Shown here piece after piece: positions 48,901 to 60,027 of a stretch of DNA of 64,000 nucleotides. The notes under the pieces are model-generated. The model did no database searches. It had not been told where the DNA came from and saw only the letters and a program-made list of their open reading frames with translations. Origin of the DNA: Ramazzottius varieornatus (lineage: Eukaryota; Tardigrada; Eutardigrada; Parachela; Ramazzottiidae). Position numbers and translations under genes: made by a program. Numbering within the stretch: the stretch's first letter is position 1; each line of letters begins with the position of its first letter. The stretch lies in assembly GCA_001949185.1 (NCBI GenBank), contig BDGG01000004.1, positions 476,793 to 540,792 of the forward strand, written 5' to 3'.

Positions 48901-51900
48901 CGCTGAAGAGCGCTATCGAGAGAATGTCGGCTGAAGCGAAGAAGCTCCAACAACAAATCACGCAGCTGAAAGCGGCAAACTCTTCCCAGCAGAATAGTAT
49001 GAAAGAGTACAAGGAAAAGTGTTCAATGTTGGTCGAGTACGAGGAAGAGCTGAAGAAGAAGGTCGAAGAACTGTCGGCTGAGAAAGCCAGGCTGAAAGTC
49101 AAGGTTGAGGAACTCGGCCAGAAGAACGCCCAGTATGAGAAGGGCATCCAGCACTACAATGAAGAACTGCAGTCCTCGTTGAAGAAAGTGGAAGAGCTGG
49201 AGGAGAATGTTGCCAGTTTGACTGAAGACGTCGAGAAGCTAACAGAGGCAAAGGTTGAGCTCGAACAACAGGTGGAAGCTTCGAATGAGAAACTCGCCAT
49301 GTTGGAAAAAGAAAAAGTCCTACACGAAAAGGTAAAAGCTTTGTCACCAAATTGCGACTGGACAAGAACGCTTTTTCTAAGTCACAAGCGTTTGCTGCTA
49401 CAGTGCTGAAAATTCATCCCTTCCGGTAGTCACGTGGCGTCAGTTATCATTGATTCATCTTATATGACCACGTGACAACCGGAAGGGATTCATTTTCAAC
49501 AGTGTGGATACACAGAAAGTGTGCGCCACTTGGAAAAGCAATCTTGTCGAGTTGGTTTGCCGACCTTTCCACAAACAAAATCGGACTGCAGCAAACTTGT
49601 TACACTGGTCGCTCTTGTTTGATAGGAGGCTTCGAAGAAAGTTACAGGTTTGACTGACGAAGTTACAGCCTTGAAGAAGGGCAACGACACGATGGCAGAG
49701 ACTGCTCAGGGTCTTCGGGCGGAAGTCGAACAGCTCAAGAAGGCCAACGCGGAGCAAGAGACGAGTATCCACGACTTGAAGGAAAAGATTTTCGTGCTGT
49801 CGAAGCAAGAGAAGGAGCTGAAGAAGAACGTGGCGGATTTGTCAGAGGAGAAGAATAATCTAGGAGAAAAGATCGAGGAAGTTAAGCAGAAGAACGCTCA
49901 GTACGAGAAAGGTATCCAGCACTACAACGACGAACTACACATCTCGCTGAACAAGATGAAACAACTCGAGGAAAGTTCTGGGAGCCTCACCGAAACGATC
50001 AAAAAGACAGCAGAAGAAAAACTGGCCCTTGAAGAACAGCTGAAAAATCTTCAGACGGAATACGAGAAGCTCGAGAAAGAAAACGCCAAGGCTGAAACGG
50101 TAAATCTTTGGCAGAAAGTAGAAAGTGAGAATTGTTTTCTGGAGGTGTCGGCGGAAAATTTGGCAAGGTCGTTTTTCCAAGTGGCGCACACTTTCGGCTG
50201 TTAACACGGAGTGCGCCACTTGGACAAACTCGACAGTCATTTTCCAGGTGGCGCACTTTTCCAGCCTATAGCACCATAAATGTGCGCCACTTGGGAAACA
50301 ACTTTGTCCATGTTGTCTGCTGAGCTCTCAGTGAACTTCTGTATCTTTGCCCGCAGGAAGCTTTGGAACGTATCACAAAACTGGCTTCAGAAACAGCTTC
50401 GTTGAAGAATGCGAAAGACGCGATTTCGTTGGAAATGGAGAGTCTTCAACAAGAACTGAAGGACCTCAAGACTGTGAGTTCTCTCCAGGGAAAGACCATC
50501 GAAGAACTCAGCGAGCAGATTTCACAGTGGTCGAAAGAAAAAAAAGACACCGAGAAGAAAGTGACAGGTGAGAAGACTGAGCTGGAGAAGATTATCGAAG
50601 ACCTGACTCAGAAGAATGTCCAGCACGAGAAGAGTGTCTCTCAGTACAACGAGCAACTGTTGACTGCGTTGAAGCAGCTGAAAGATCTGGAACACAAGAT
50701 AGTGAGTATGAATGAAGAAAGTGAGAAGTTGAAGGCGAGTCTGAAGAGCAAGACTGAGGAACAGAAGGAAGCGGTGGAGAGGATCGACGATCTGACGCAT
50801 CGGTTGGAGTCCAGCGAGCATCTGAAGGAAGAGTCAACCCGGAAGTTGGCGCATGTCATGGTCCAGAGCAACAAAACTCGGGATGAGCTGGCGGCTGTCA
50901 CTTCCGAACTGACCACTCTGAAGGTAAGAAGCAAATTTTCTCTATTCGGAATTGAACATTTCACGTGATTATGTTGACGAAACTTCAAAAGGCGTTTGGG
51001 TGACATCATATTACGATCTTCCAAGCACATGCTTACACTCCTTGGTACACTTGTAGGTGGGTGGTCATATGTGGGTGCTTGCAAGAGGGGCGTTTTCCCA
51101 GGCGATCCGCCCAGATAGAGTATTCTTGAAATACGATACGAATTGACGGGTTTTTATCGTTGTAGGTTACGGTAGAGAAGCAAATGGACGTTTCCGACGA
51201 ACTTTCGAAGCTCAAGGAGGAAGTGCGGATCGGGAAGGAAGAGTGTGAGGGCTTGCTGGAAGAACGCGACTTGATCAAAGGGCAGCTGGGACGCATCACA
51301 GACCAACTCATCGAAGCTGAAACGGCCAAGACAGAGTACGATAACCAGAAAGAGGACTGGACGAAGCAGAAGGCCGAACTGGAAGAACAACTGGAAGCCG
51401 CGAGGAAGAGCCTGGAGAAGATTACCGCTGTAAGTATGGTCCAAAGTATGGTCCACGACGACAGAAACTGGGGTCGGTCCAAGTTAATAGAACCGTGAAA
51501 ACACCATGGTTTCTATGTGAAGTTAATGAGTGGCGTTTTATGGCTGGTTTCTTTCAGGATATGCAAGACTCGAAGAAGGTGGATAGTTCGCAACTCACAG
51601 CAGCTCTAGCTCAAGTACAGCTTCTTACCGCCGAGCTGTCGGTAAGCCACAGTAAAATCTTGTCGCTCGAAGCCGAACTGTCGTCCTCTCAGACTCGAGC
51701 TGACTTCGTGGTCAGGGAGAACGAAGCGCTGAACGTCGAGATGGGCAAGCTGATCGACCGCTTGACAGAACTTCACCAAGCCAAAACCTCGCTGGAACAC
51801 CGCATCGTCGGCTTGACCGACGAAGACACGCGGAAGTCCAGCCAGATCAGCGAACTCACCCTTAAAATAAACCAAACGCACACCACAGAAAACACGCAAA

Positions 51901-53184
51901 AATCATACCACGTTCAGGAAAATGAGACACACGAAGAAAACCATGACAAAGTAAATGACAAGGAAGAGTATTTGGAAGTGAGGCTGAAACAAATGACGTC
52001 GAAACAGGCAGAGTTGATTGCGCAGTTGACACATTTGAAGAAGGAAAACGTTCAATGTATGGAAAGTAAGACGGTTCTGAAAGAACGGGACTTGCTGAAA
52101 GAAAAGACTGCCTTACTCGAGCAGAAGTTAGGCAACTATGGTCAGCTGAAGAAGGAACGTGATGAGCTGAAGAAGAATATTGTGGAACTGGAGAGGAAGT
52201 TCAGCGAGATTTCGGAGCTAAACACCGACTTGAGGTTGCGGCTGGCCAAGTTGAGCGCGAAGCTGCAGGATGGTCTGATGGAGGCTGATATGAGCGGTGT
52301 GGGAATAGATGGTAGGAGAGAGAACGAGGAGAAAGCGAAGAAGGTGGTGGAGAAATACAGGAAGAAGGTGAAGGAGGAACGAGTCAAAGTGGGCGAACTG
52401 GAAAGCCAGTTGGTCGCGCTGAAGAACTCGCTGACCTATGCCTCGGAATGCAACCGGCAGTGGCAGGAAGCTTTCGCCGTTCTGAACCGCACCTACGAGG
52501 TAAATCAAAAATCAAATTATCAAACTAGATAAAACGAAAAGACTATAAAAAGGAAAATATAATGGAAAATAGGACTTGGGCACAACGAACTCGACAAGAT
52601 CGTTTTCCAACTGGCGCACGCTTCCAGCTCGTAACATGGAAACCTGCGCCGCTGGGTAAACAATCTGGTCGAGATTGTTTGCCGAGCATCCAAATGTTAG
52701 TGGTACTTACTCTGGATGAAGGAGACATTTTGCTAATGTGTTTCGTTGGTTTAGTCCAGGGAGCTAGACTCGTTCAGTTCTCCGCACTCGGCAGCCGAAC
52801 CGCCCCCTCGGAAGTCTTCCACAACGGAGTTTGGGTTGAAGAGCGGCAAGTCGATGGAATTCGAGCCTGTCATAATTCGAGAAGAACCCTCGTCGGCGGA
52901 TCGGAAAATTGTAAGTGTGATTGAACGACACATTTTGTGAGGCGTTATGTAGAAGATGTGTTAACTCCTTTTAGTTCTCCGCGATGGTGGAGGCGAAAGA
53001 GATGCCGTTGGCCAAACACCACCGCGATCGAAGTTCGAAGAAGGAAGTAATGGTGGTTCGGAAAGTGTCACGTGTGGTCAATGAGAGACCGTGGTCGTCG
53101 TCGTTCGTGACAGAGCCGATGTATCGTCGTGAAGTGAAGGAGAAAGTTTCCCGGGCCCGGAAGTACAAGGCAGCGGCCGTGTGA
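42949..53184 (+). CDS. Giant modular coiled-coil protein (unknown family)
   Basis: Eighteen exons: 42949-42961, 43041-43235, 44417-45552, 45614-45985, 46046-46351, 47069-47143, 47214-47288, 47374-47478, 47563-47667, 47751-48077, 48301-48774, 48858-49331, 49626-50099, 50357-50923, 51166-51429, 51558-52499, 52755-52910 and 52975-53184, phase-consistent throughout, 2089 aa. After an acidic S/E-rich N-terminus (~65 aa), about 1900 residues are heptad-type coiled coil rich in E, K, L and Q. A short basic tail follows with R-R-E-V-K-E-K-V-S-R-A-R-K. No motor, membrane or actin-binding domain is visible. Every junction from exon 3/4 onward is phase 0. Exons 11, 12 and 13 are each 474 bp and align gaplessly. 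It is probably cytoskeletal, centrosomal or Golgi-type scaffolding; that is inference. The 13-nt first exon is the weakest part of the model. Confidence 0.85.
43769..43811. repeat. Near-perfect GTGGCGCA palindrome in intron 2 of the coiled-coil gene
   Basis: Arms CTAAAGTGGCGCATTTT and AAAATGCGCCACTTTAG match over about 20 of 21 positions around a tiny loop. This is the tightest hairpin of the family, and it lacks the longer outer arms seen elsewhere. Confidence 0.9.
47069..47667 (+). repeat. Two pairs of duplicated mini-exons (25+25 and 35+35 codons)
   Basis: Exons 47069-47143 and 47214-47288 are both 75 bp and share x-M-x-x-x-QQDLL-x-x-LE-x-S-x-KQ. Exons 47374-47478 and 47563-47667 are both 105 bp. 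The second of these aligns with the last 35 residues of the 158-residue module (shared K-L-x-E-A-K and E-K-x-A-x-x-E-K-E). All are phase 0. Confidence 0.75.
48147..48260. repeat. GTGGCG palindrome in intron 10 of the coiled-coil gene
   Basis: TCAAGTGGCGAATGG (48175) faces CGTGCGCCACGTGAGA (48212). The outer arms CAAGATCGCTATC and GTCGACGTTATACGCATCGTTTGCCGACC match the family. Confidence 0.8.
49401..49507. repeat. Second, unrelated palindrome in intron 12 of the coiled-coil gene
   Basis: A left arm (49401-49438) containing ATCCCTTCCGGTAGTCACGTGG pairs with a right arm (49468-49507) containing CCACGTGACAACCGGAAGGG. The arms are about 38 bp with few mismatches and a ~29-bp loop. The arm sequence differs from the GTGGCGCAC family, although it abuts a half copy of it. 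Confidence 0.85.
49510..49568. repeat. Right half of a GTGGCGCAC element
   Basis: GTGTGCGCCACTTGGAAAAG (49519) followed by CAATCTTGTCGAGTTGG and TTTGCCGACC is the right terminus of the family. The left half is missing, replaced by the other palindrome. Confidence 0.75.
50140..50335. repeat. Double GTGGCGCAC palindrome in intron 13 of the coiled-coil gene
   Basis: Two good hairpins: CCAAGTGGCGCACAC/GTGCGCCACTTGG (50177/50211) and CCAGGTGGCGCAC/TGTGCGCCACTTGGG (50244/50281). A spacer between them resembles the outer arms (ACAAACTCGACAGTCATTTT). Among the best-preserved copies. Confidence 0.88.
52585..52690. repeat. GTGGCGCAC palindrome in intron 16 of the coiled-coil gene
   Basis: AACGAACTCGACAAGATCG (52585) then CCAACTGGCGCACGC (52607) face CCTGCGCCGCTGGG (52643), followed by CAATCTGGTCGAG and TTTGCCGAGC. 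Long arms of about 45 bp are still legible. Confidence 0.85.
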
Positions 53185-53262
53185 AGCATGCTGCAGTGGA
53201 CTGCGTCAAGCATGCGTTAGATTTAATAAGTTGAAATGACTTCGGATTTCTTTAATCAACGT

Positions 53263-53642
53263 TCATCTAATGGCGATCTCTTCTTGTTGTAAATAACCTT
53301 TTTTACTACAGAATCTTCTTTGTTGTTCTCCTGGTTTAAATTTTTTGATTAATTTCGCTTTGGCTGTTTCTCGGTTGAGAAATTCTAAGTCATCGTCGCG
53401 GCCCGTCGTTACGCTATCGTCTAGAGATATTATTTGTTTGTTGCGTACCTTGTTACTTACAGTACCCAGCTGTACCGGACGGATCGGTGGTAAATTGTAA
53501 AAAAGACCTGATGACTGCTGATCTCCGATGGTCTTGAAATTCCGGGTTACGCTGGCTCTACGCCATGCAACAGAGATTGGTCTACCTCTGGAAACAATAA
53601 GCACGTGATTACAGCCCGTTCGGGCCACATCGCTACCACCTT
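53263..53642 (-). CDS. Orphan 3' exon of an unidentified gene (partial)
   Basis: An open stretch of 126 codons ends at a stop at 53263 and follows a plausible acceptor (TTTTCAG at 53649-53643). It contains no in-frame ATG, so upstream exons would be needed; none was found with confidence. The protein is basic and polar (for example LINKER-like KLIKKFKPGEQQRRF). An alternative acceptor lies near 53591. It is convergent with the coiled-coil gene, whose stop is only 78 bp away. No family recognised; it may be chance. Confidence 0.3.
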
Positions 53643-55575
53643 CTGAAAATCATAGCTCTCTCCATCGATACGTTTTCGTGTCGAAAACAGCATACGTAGA
53701 TATCAAAAACAATGGCTTATCAGAGTCAAGAACAGAATTTGCCGAATTGTACGAGACACAACAGTATGACTTATTTTTGTTACATCGGAGCACCGTCGAA
53801 AAAGACAACAACTTTCGCAGATTTTTAGGCAGTTTTCAAAAATCGTTTCTTGATGTTGTCTGCTTGTTTTGTGCTGTTAACAGTCAAAACACATAGAAGA
53901 ATGACCAGGCCACGTGCGCCATGCTTAAAAGCAGAAATGTACCGGCGGCCGAATCAAAACTTAGAATTTTTGACGTGGAAGGGTGGTTGCCGGCAAAACG
54001 GCCAAATTCCAGTTCCAAATTCATTTTATAAATCCGCTCGACTTTCTTGTCGTTATTTTATATGATGAACCAAATAGTTTTAGGTTGGAGGTTGCTGCTT
54101 TATAACGGGGTATATGAGATAATTGTTTCTCCTTGGCACGACGTCTTCCCAACCGGAAGAGTTCTTCGTACATGACGCCAAGGCTGGTTCTTCGTACATG
54201 AAACATGTCCAGCTCTTACTCTGTGTAGAATGACGGCGTAGGCCGCCATTCTACGGTCGAGAGCCAAAGAAGAGACGTCCGGTGAACGTCGTGGCATACG
54301 CGCCGGAAGTCGCTTCTACGTATGTGAACAGCAATCTGCAAACACGGATAACAGACCGTTTATTTCGAATATTGAGGATCAACTGTCTTGACTTCTTGGG
54401 TATTTTGGTAAAGTATAGCTTTTGCATTCGAGTATTTCAGAAGGCTCAAGGTTGAACAGTCTTGATACCAGGATCGGGTCATACGCGAGCCGATTGGAGT
54501 GAGTGTACCTACGTGCTTGCAGCGACGGTCCCGGAACAGATCCATAATGCCTATGCGTGCTTGGTGCCGTACTGATCGATGAGAAAACCGGCGGAAACGG
54601 CGGCGAACGCACGAGCTCAAGCCCATGCGTCAATTGACGCAACAATACTGAACTGGAATAAGCTGAAGTTGAGGCAGACATCCGTCCCGCTGGCACATGC
54701 TTCTCCGATACCTGTCAGTCTTTACACCTGGGTGGCAGGTTGGAGATTGAAAAAGACGCAAAGAGGACAATGATACAGCAACAAACCAGCACGCCCCAAT
54801 GACCCTATCGAGTATCCATCGTTTGCTGTCATTGGGTTCCATTATTCACCAGACCGGATAAGGAAGTATTCTGTATGGTAAAACCCCTTTGGCAGAGCGT
54901 TGTCAGCCAAAGCTTTCCAGTGAGCTGACCCAGCTGCAAATAGGGAGACTAGCCGTATTACACCAAATGTTTCGTTGGCAGGAAGCTCCCATCACCAGGT
55001 ATGGCTTGAAGCTTAAGAGAAAATTGCCTGAGGGATCTGCAGCGGTATTTCGCTGCTACTAGCAATCGATTATCGCTGATCCACATCACGGCAGCAGTTT
55101 GTTAGTTCATCAACCAAATCCTTTTCATAGTCGTCACACAGCGCCATCGCCGGCCGGGAAGTGGTTGGCTTCATGTATTCCGATCTTACCTTGGTCTGAA
55201 CAATTGAACAACGTAGAGGATGACAACGTGGTACTACTGTAGTATCCACTGCACCATTGTGCGGACAATGCGGAAGTATACGTCAACTGGTTTCTTTTTT
55301 TGGCTTGTCAGTTGCTTATGCCCCCAGAAAAAAACATGACAAATCAACGTGCACGGAAAGGTCGTCCTAACACAAAAAGCAGCGGAAGCTGACATCTGCA
55401 CGGCAGATCAGAGAATAAATTCTTGCTAACAAATCGCATTAAAGGTCACGGCAGGGCTCATGTCAAACCAGGCGGAACGTCAGCTGTGGCGACCAGAAAC
55501 TTCGCCATACCAATTTCACAACAGCAACGGTAAAGTGGGTTCGGACGGCGCGTCCATGATCGAGTTGCCAACATC
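53643..55575. other. Gene-poor region
   Basis: About 1.9 kb without a supported gene. A direct repeat GGTTCTTCGTACATGA-like pair (54162 and 54185) and an imperfect hairpin GTAGAATGACGGC/GCCGCCATTCTAC (~54226-54254) are present. Upstream exons of the orphan minus-strand gene could be hidden here. Confidence 0.4.
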
Positions 55576-56575
55576 ATGAACGTCTCGAATTTCAGCTCTT
55601 CCCCAAAGTCACTTGTAAGCCATCCTGATCAACTCAGCTGGGCAATTTATGATATCTTTGACCTGGTCGCAAAATGCTCGGCTTTCTTTTTGAAGTTCCT
55701 CCTCATCCTAATTTTTGTCATTCACAAGCCAGCTCGCACCTCGTTCAACGTCTACGCAGCCTGGCCAACCTCGGTTTCCTTCTTCTTTTCTGTCCAGCCA
55801 GCAAGGCCAACGACTTCGCGCACCATGATTACCCAACGACAAGCTTTTGCTTCTTCGTCCGTTACACTAACCATATTTTCGGTGGGACCATCAACAACTC
55901 GCATCTCCTCATCGCCGTCAACCGTTTCTGGGCAGTTGCCTATCGCAACCACCACCGGTTCAACAGCTTGAAAAGACCGGCATTGGCCTGCTTGGCTATG
56001 TGGATCTACGTCCACATCTGGCTCCTTCCTGGTCCCATTATCGACTCCACCACTGAACGAACCAACGCCGAACAATTCCACTGCCGCTCAACAGCGCAAA
56101 GCCCGCGCTTATGGCTCGTCATCAGCTTGATTGTGGTCTACGATATCCCACTCCTCCTGACCTTCCTCGCCTATCCCTTCATCCTGTATAACGCCCTTAA
56201 CCGAACGCGAGTTCGGCAGGTTCCGAACCCGAATGTCCAAACCCAGTTGGTTGTGGTGGGCGGTGCTGCGGGCCAGCTGGCGGACAGTTTCTCACGGTTT
56301 CCTTGTTGACGGTCAACATTGCCCTGACGTTGTTCCCGATCGAGACCTTCTACTTCCTGCTGCGAAACTTTGGTATCAATCCACCCGCCATGTATTCCAT
56401 CGCCAGCATCCTGTGGTCGCTGGCCTGCGTGTTCGACCCATTGTTGTTCCTGCTTACGGTAAAGCCATCACGAGACGGTCTGACGTTACTACGGAAAAAA
56501 AGTATTCTAAAGAGATTCCTTCCCCTCTCAATATACATCATCCCACTGTCTTTGACGTTAACGAGGAATCTTTAA
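55576..56575 (+). pseudogene. Rhodopsin-like GPCR with two apparent frameshifts
   Basis: Seven-transmembrane receptor sequence is spread over three frames. From the ATG at 55576: N-terminus with N-glycosylation sites and TM1 (FFLKFLLILIFVIHKPARTSFNV). From about 55752 the frame moves by one base, giving TM2 (LRSLANLGFLLLFCP), TM3 ending AVNRFWAVAY (a DRY-type variant), TM4 and TM5. Between about 56255 and 56300 it moves again by one base, giving TM6 (LTVSLLTVNIALTLFP) and TM7 with FDPLLFLL in place of NPxxY. Both moves equal a single missing base and no intron fits. A whole product would be ~333 aa. It is either a decaying intronless receptor gene or assembly error; the strong hydrophobic pattern suggests recent damage. 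Confidence 0.65.
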
Positions 56576-56670
56576 AAACAGAAGAACCGAAAATCCTTTC
56601 CAAAATTTTTCCATCACAAAAATACTGCACAAACGTTTTCGAATGCGTCATGCGTGGTTTGAGTATTTTA

Positions 56671-59389
56671 TTAGAATTCCCACGTCTTGAGCCATCTCAA
56701 TCCATGCACCACACTCCTCGGGTCGTCAGCAAACGGTCCCGACATCCCATACGCTAACGGATAAAACAAATAAAAACTGTAGGCCAAAGCCAATAAACCA
56801 GTGAAAAACACTGCAAACCTGGCAAGATTCAAAACTGTCGTTCTCGTCGCAAAAATACACACTACATCAATGCTAAACTCTAGAACCAGTCCTGTCAACA
56901 TACAAGCAAACAAGTGCGCCGGAAAGTAATGATGATAATACAAAATCCTTCCCATTGCAAAGAACGGAATGTAATGGACAAACCACCCGAAAAATATCCA
57001 CCTGCAAGCTGGCAGAAACTTCTCTGCGTAATACTCAATTTCAACTGGAACAACCACCTTTCTCTTCCTTCGAACAGCTACGAACACTTCTAGCAAACCG
57101 TACGCAATCCACACAGCTATATTGGTCCACCAAATGATCGGGTTGCCTAACAGGTACACCCTATGTTCAGCGCCTGAGAAGAACTGGCCGCGGAGGTTGA
57201 TGGGCCACTGCCACGGTCGTGACACCGCCATCTCGGTTTCCTTCGCTTTGAGCTGACTGTTACCTTCCAACATGACTTTGTGTGACTCGATGAAGCGACG
57301 GAAGAAGCTGGGTGCGTGAGAGCTAAATGTAATGTTGGGGAGAAGAGGGAAGTAGACCCACTCAATGTGGAAAAGCTGGTTGGCGAAGGTGGCCTTCTTA
57401 GGACGAGGGTCGCAGGTAACTTCGAGTTGTTCGAAGGCCCATTTAGGTAGTTGCTTCTTGACGGATTGCAGAGCACAACCTGTGGCGTTATGGAGAAGAC
57501 GGAAGTGGGAAGTCATGGTGTGGAGTTCTTGGTTGGGATGACCGTTCTCAATCTCAACGACCCAGACTTCGTTCGAGTCGGAAGAGTTGTACCCGAAACC
57601 GCTCACCTAGAGAAAGATCGATCAACAAAAACATCAGAAGAGGGGCTCAACTAGACGAAAACCGTGACGTTGACTTCGATGAGGATCTCAGTATAGTATT
57701 CGACTACTGATTCATTTGATTTCATTTGGACATTGCAGTGCTATGGCTCATAAGGCGCTGCGACAATGAAATTTTTCTACGAGTTGTTGCGCACCTGATA
57801 ATGATGGCGGGTGATCGGTGCGGAAATGTTTTCAACGTGCAAGTTTCTTCCGGTCACGACATGCGTCAGTTTCACCAAGTCGCCATTCTTCACAACCTGG
57901 ATATCATTCGTAACAGCAATCACCCCCACGTCGTCCACTTTCCGAATCTGCCAGATATTGTTATCGTCTTTGTGGCTATAACAGGTCACTTGCTGCCTCA
58001 GCAGCCCGGTAGTGTCGCTCGCCACCTGATTGGGATAGGCATGGACATGCGAGTGAAGGTACGCTCCATTGCCCTTCGTGTTCTTCAGAGCTACCATGGC
58101 CCCATACGCCACTTCCCCTGGCATACTCGCGTTGTTCAACGGGTTTCCTTCGAGGACAGATTGAAAGGCTGAACTGTAGAACCCGTCACCCGGACCTGAT
58201 TTTGATAGGATTGCCAGGTGAACGGCGAAGAAGGCGATGTAACACAGCGAGGGAACGAGGATCAGACAAACAGCACGATGGGAGAACTGAATGAGAAAGT
58301 GCGAAAGGGAGGTTTGGTCGTTCGCCCAGAGGAGGCACAAGCGGAAGACTGTGATCAGACCGACCCAGAGGACTACAAAGAGACCGACGAATTTAACTGA
58401 CATAGCACACGATAGGAGGACGCCACAAAGAATGGACCATAGCCACCAGCGGATGCCTTTCTCTTCTCCGGTTTCGTACTTCCAACTTCGAACACAAGAC
58501 CAGGACGTAGCCATGATGAAGAACAGAAGCGGAGAATCCAACAGGATGTACCTGCAAACAAACAGCGACCTCGGAACAGGTCTCAGACCAGGACGACAGC
58601 AACCTGAATACAAATAACCGCAGCAAACAACGCGAACAGCGCACCCTAGAGCACGATGCTCTAGGACGTGACCATGACCAAGCGGTACAGAGCGGTAAGT
58701 ACATAGATACTGAATTAGCACTGATTGCTATGAAGTGTTTGTACGTATGTTGATGTCTCAATTCGAAGAGCCGATTTTTCATCTTTCTGTTCGAGTGCTG
58801 TATACGCCTACCTTGTCAAAGTTATCATTCCCGTGTCGAACAGCATACATCCGCTCGAGATGGTAGCTGCTCTAACGGAGTGCGACAGCTGGTAGACTGT
58901 GTCGAAGATGAGAGGCACCAAAAGAGCTCCCAGGATTGCACAGTAGACGCGCATTCCGACGTAGCGATGCTCGAAGAAGAAATCGCCTGGCTTATCCCAC
59001 GCGAACGTTCCATTGTACCCTGTCAAATATCCTACGAGGGATATGGACATTTTCCCCAGAGGTGGATGCACGTCGAAGAAGAATGTGCGGTTGATGTACC
59101 AGCTTGCCATCTTCCCAAAGTGCACCTCGTCCCAGCAAACCCATGGTGGTTGATCCACCTTGTAAAGACGAGTGACGAAGCTGAGGATTGTCAGGGAGGT
59201 CAAAGCGATGTAGTAAGAACCATTCCATTGAATCCATTCTTCTGGAGGAGCGACAGTTGCTGAATTTGCGCTGTCGGACGGCCCCGGAAATTTGCTTACG
59301 TTGCTGTTCTTTGACTTCCGGTCGTCGCTGTGACGCTTGATTGTCTGGGTTGATTGGGTGCTCTTGCAGTCGGACTTCATCATCGTCAT
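56671..59389 (-). CDS. POMT2: Protein O-mannosyltransferase 2
   Basis: Transfers mannose from dolichyl-phosphate-mannose to Ser/Thr of ER clients such as dystroglycan, acting with POMT1. Three exons on the minus strand, 59389-58812, 58551-57795 and 57606-56671, in phase, 756 aa, against ~750 for human POMT2. Seen: polar N-terminus, TM1, then the first lumenal loop with the catalytic D-E pair in VCWDEVHFGKM (~87-88) and INRTFFFDVHPPLGKM. Then several membrane segments, a MIR domain (~338-510) and a C-terminal multi-pass block. TLTRYILLDSPLLFF favours POMT2 over POMT1, which has a different sequence there. The ATG at 59389 was chosen because the frame upstream runs into an apparent acceptor (CTTTCTCAG). 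Confidence 0.94.
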
Positions 59390-60027
59390 TCCTCCCGCCT
59401 GAGAAAGCACGTTGAAGCGTTATCTAGGAGTTTGAAATCTGGAACACACATCAACAAATGAAACGAAAATGACATCCAGATCTTCCATTCTGAATTCGGA
59501 ATCTGAAAGATGAACAGATCATGAAATATTTAAAATTTTGTTTTCCGGCTTTCCCACCTCAGCTGGCGCACCTGCTGTACGTACGTCGTTTGTCGGCGCG
59601 CCACGGCTACGCCGCTACTGCAACAAGAGTCTGTGGCGCACCATACCCTGTCCGAGATCCAGCTACAGTGCGTATGTCTCCTGTCTAGCATGAGCGGGGT
59701 AACTCGCCGTTCGGCGAGCCCTCAAAGACGGTACTGTTATAGATTGTCTCTCTTCAATTTCAAATAAACCAGATTCTTTTGCTGTATTCCGAAATACCTT
59801 TCCTTGCACCTTCTGTTCTGGTTACTTCCGGTTACGACAGATTTATAGTGCTTTTATTTCTACGAGATCTCAACGTCGCTGCGAATCGAACGGATATTCG
59901 CAGGAAGGACCTTTATCCGGTAAGAAAATCTACTACCTTTTGATTATACCGAAAGGTTTGTTGTGGTTTTCGTAGTGTCATCTCTCTTCTTTTTCCTTCG
60001 CAGAAACTTTGAACATCTGGACGAAAC
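59390..60027. other. Divergent intergenic region POMT2-Orai
   Basis: Should hold promoters and 5' UTRs of both genes. An acceptor-like TTCGCAG ends at 60002, so Orai may have an upstream noncoding exon. A perfect small hairpin CTCGCCG-TT-CGGCGAG lies at 59703-59718. A GCTGGCGCACC...GGCGCGCCACGG pair (59562-59606) may be a decayed palindromic element. Confidence 0.4.

Larger units (their letters stand above)
48301..50923 (+). repeat. Tandem array of duplicated coiled-coil exons (158-codon module)
   Basis: Exons 48301-48774, 48858-49331 and 49626-50099 are each exactly 474 bp and phase 0. Their proteins align without a single gap: K-N at module positions 89-90, QYEK at 92-95, S-L-T at 120-122 and L-E-K-E at 149-152 in all three. 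The next exon (50357-50923, 189 codons) starts with the same module, three residues shorter, then diverges. The preceding exon (47751-48077, 109 codons) shares both ends but lacks an internal stretch of 49 residues. Introns between them are 83-294 bp and carry palindromic repeats. Confidence 0.92.

Noticed and set aside
49401-50335. Repeated palindromes as a CRISPR array
   Set aside because: The repeats are inverted, diverged, unevenly spaced and lie in introns of a eukaryotic gene, without cas genes.
59703-59718. Perfect hairpin CTCGCCG-TT-CGGCGAG as a histone-type or terminator stem-loop
   Set aside because: No histone gene is nearby, the sequence does not match the histone 3' stem-loop, and rho-type terminators are not relevant in this genome.
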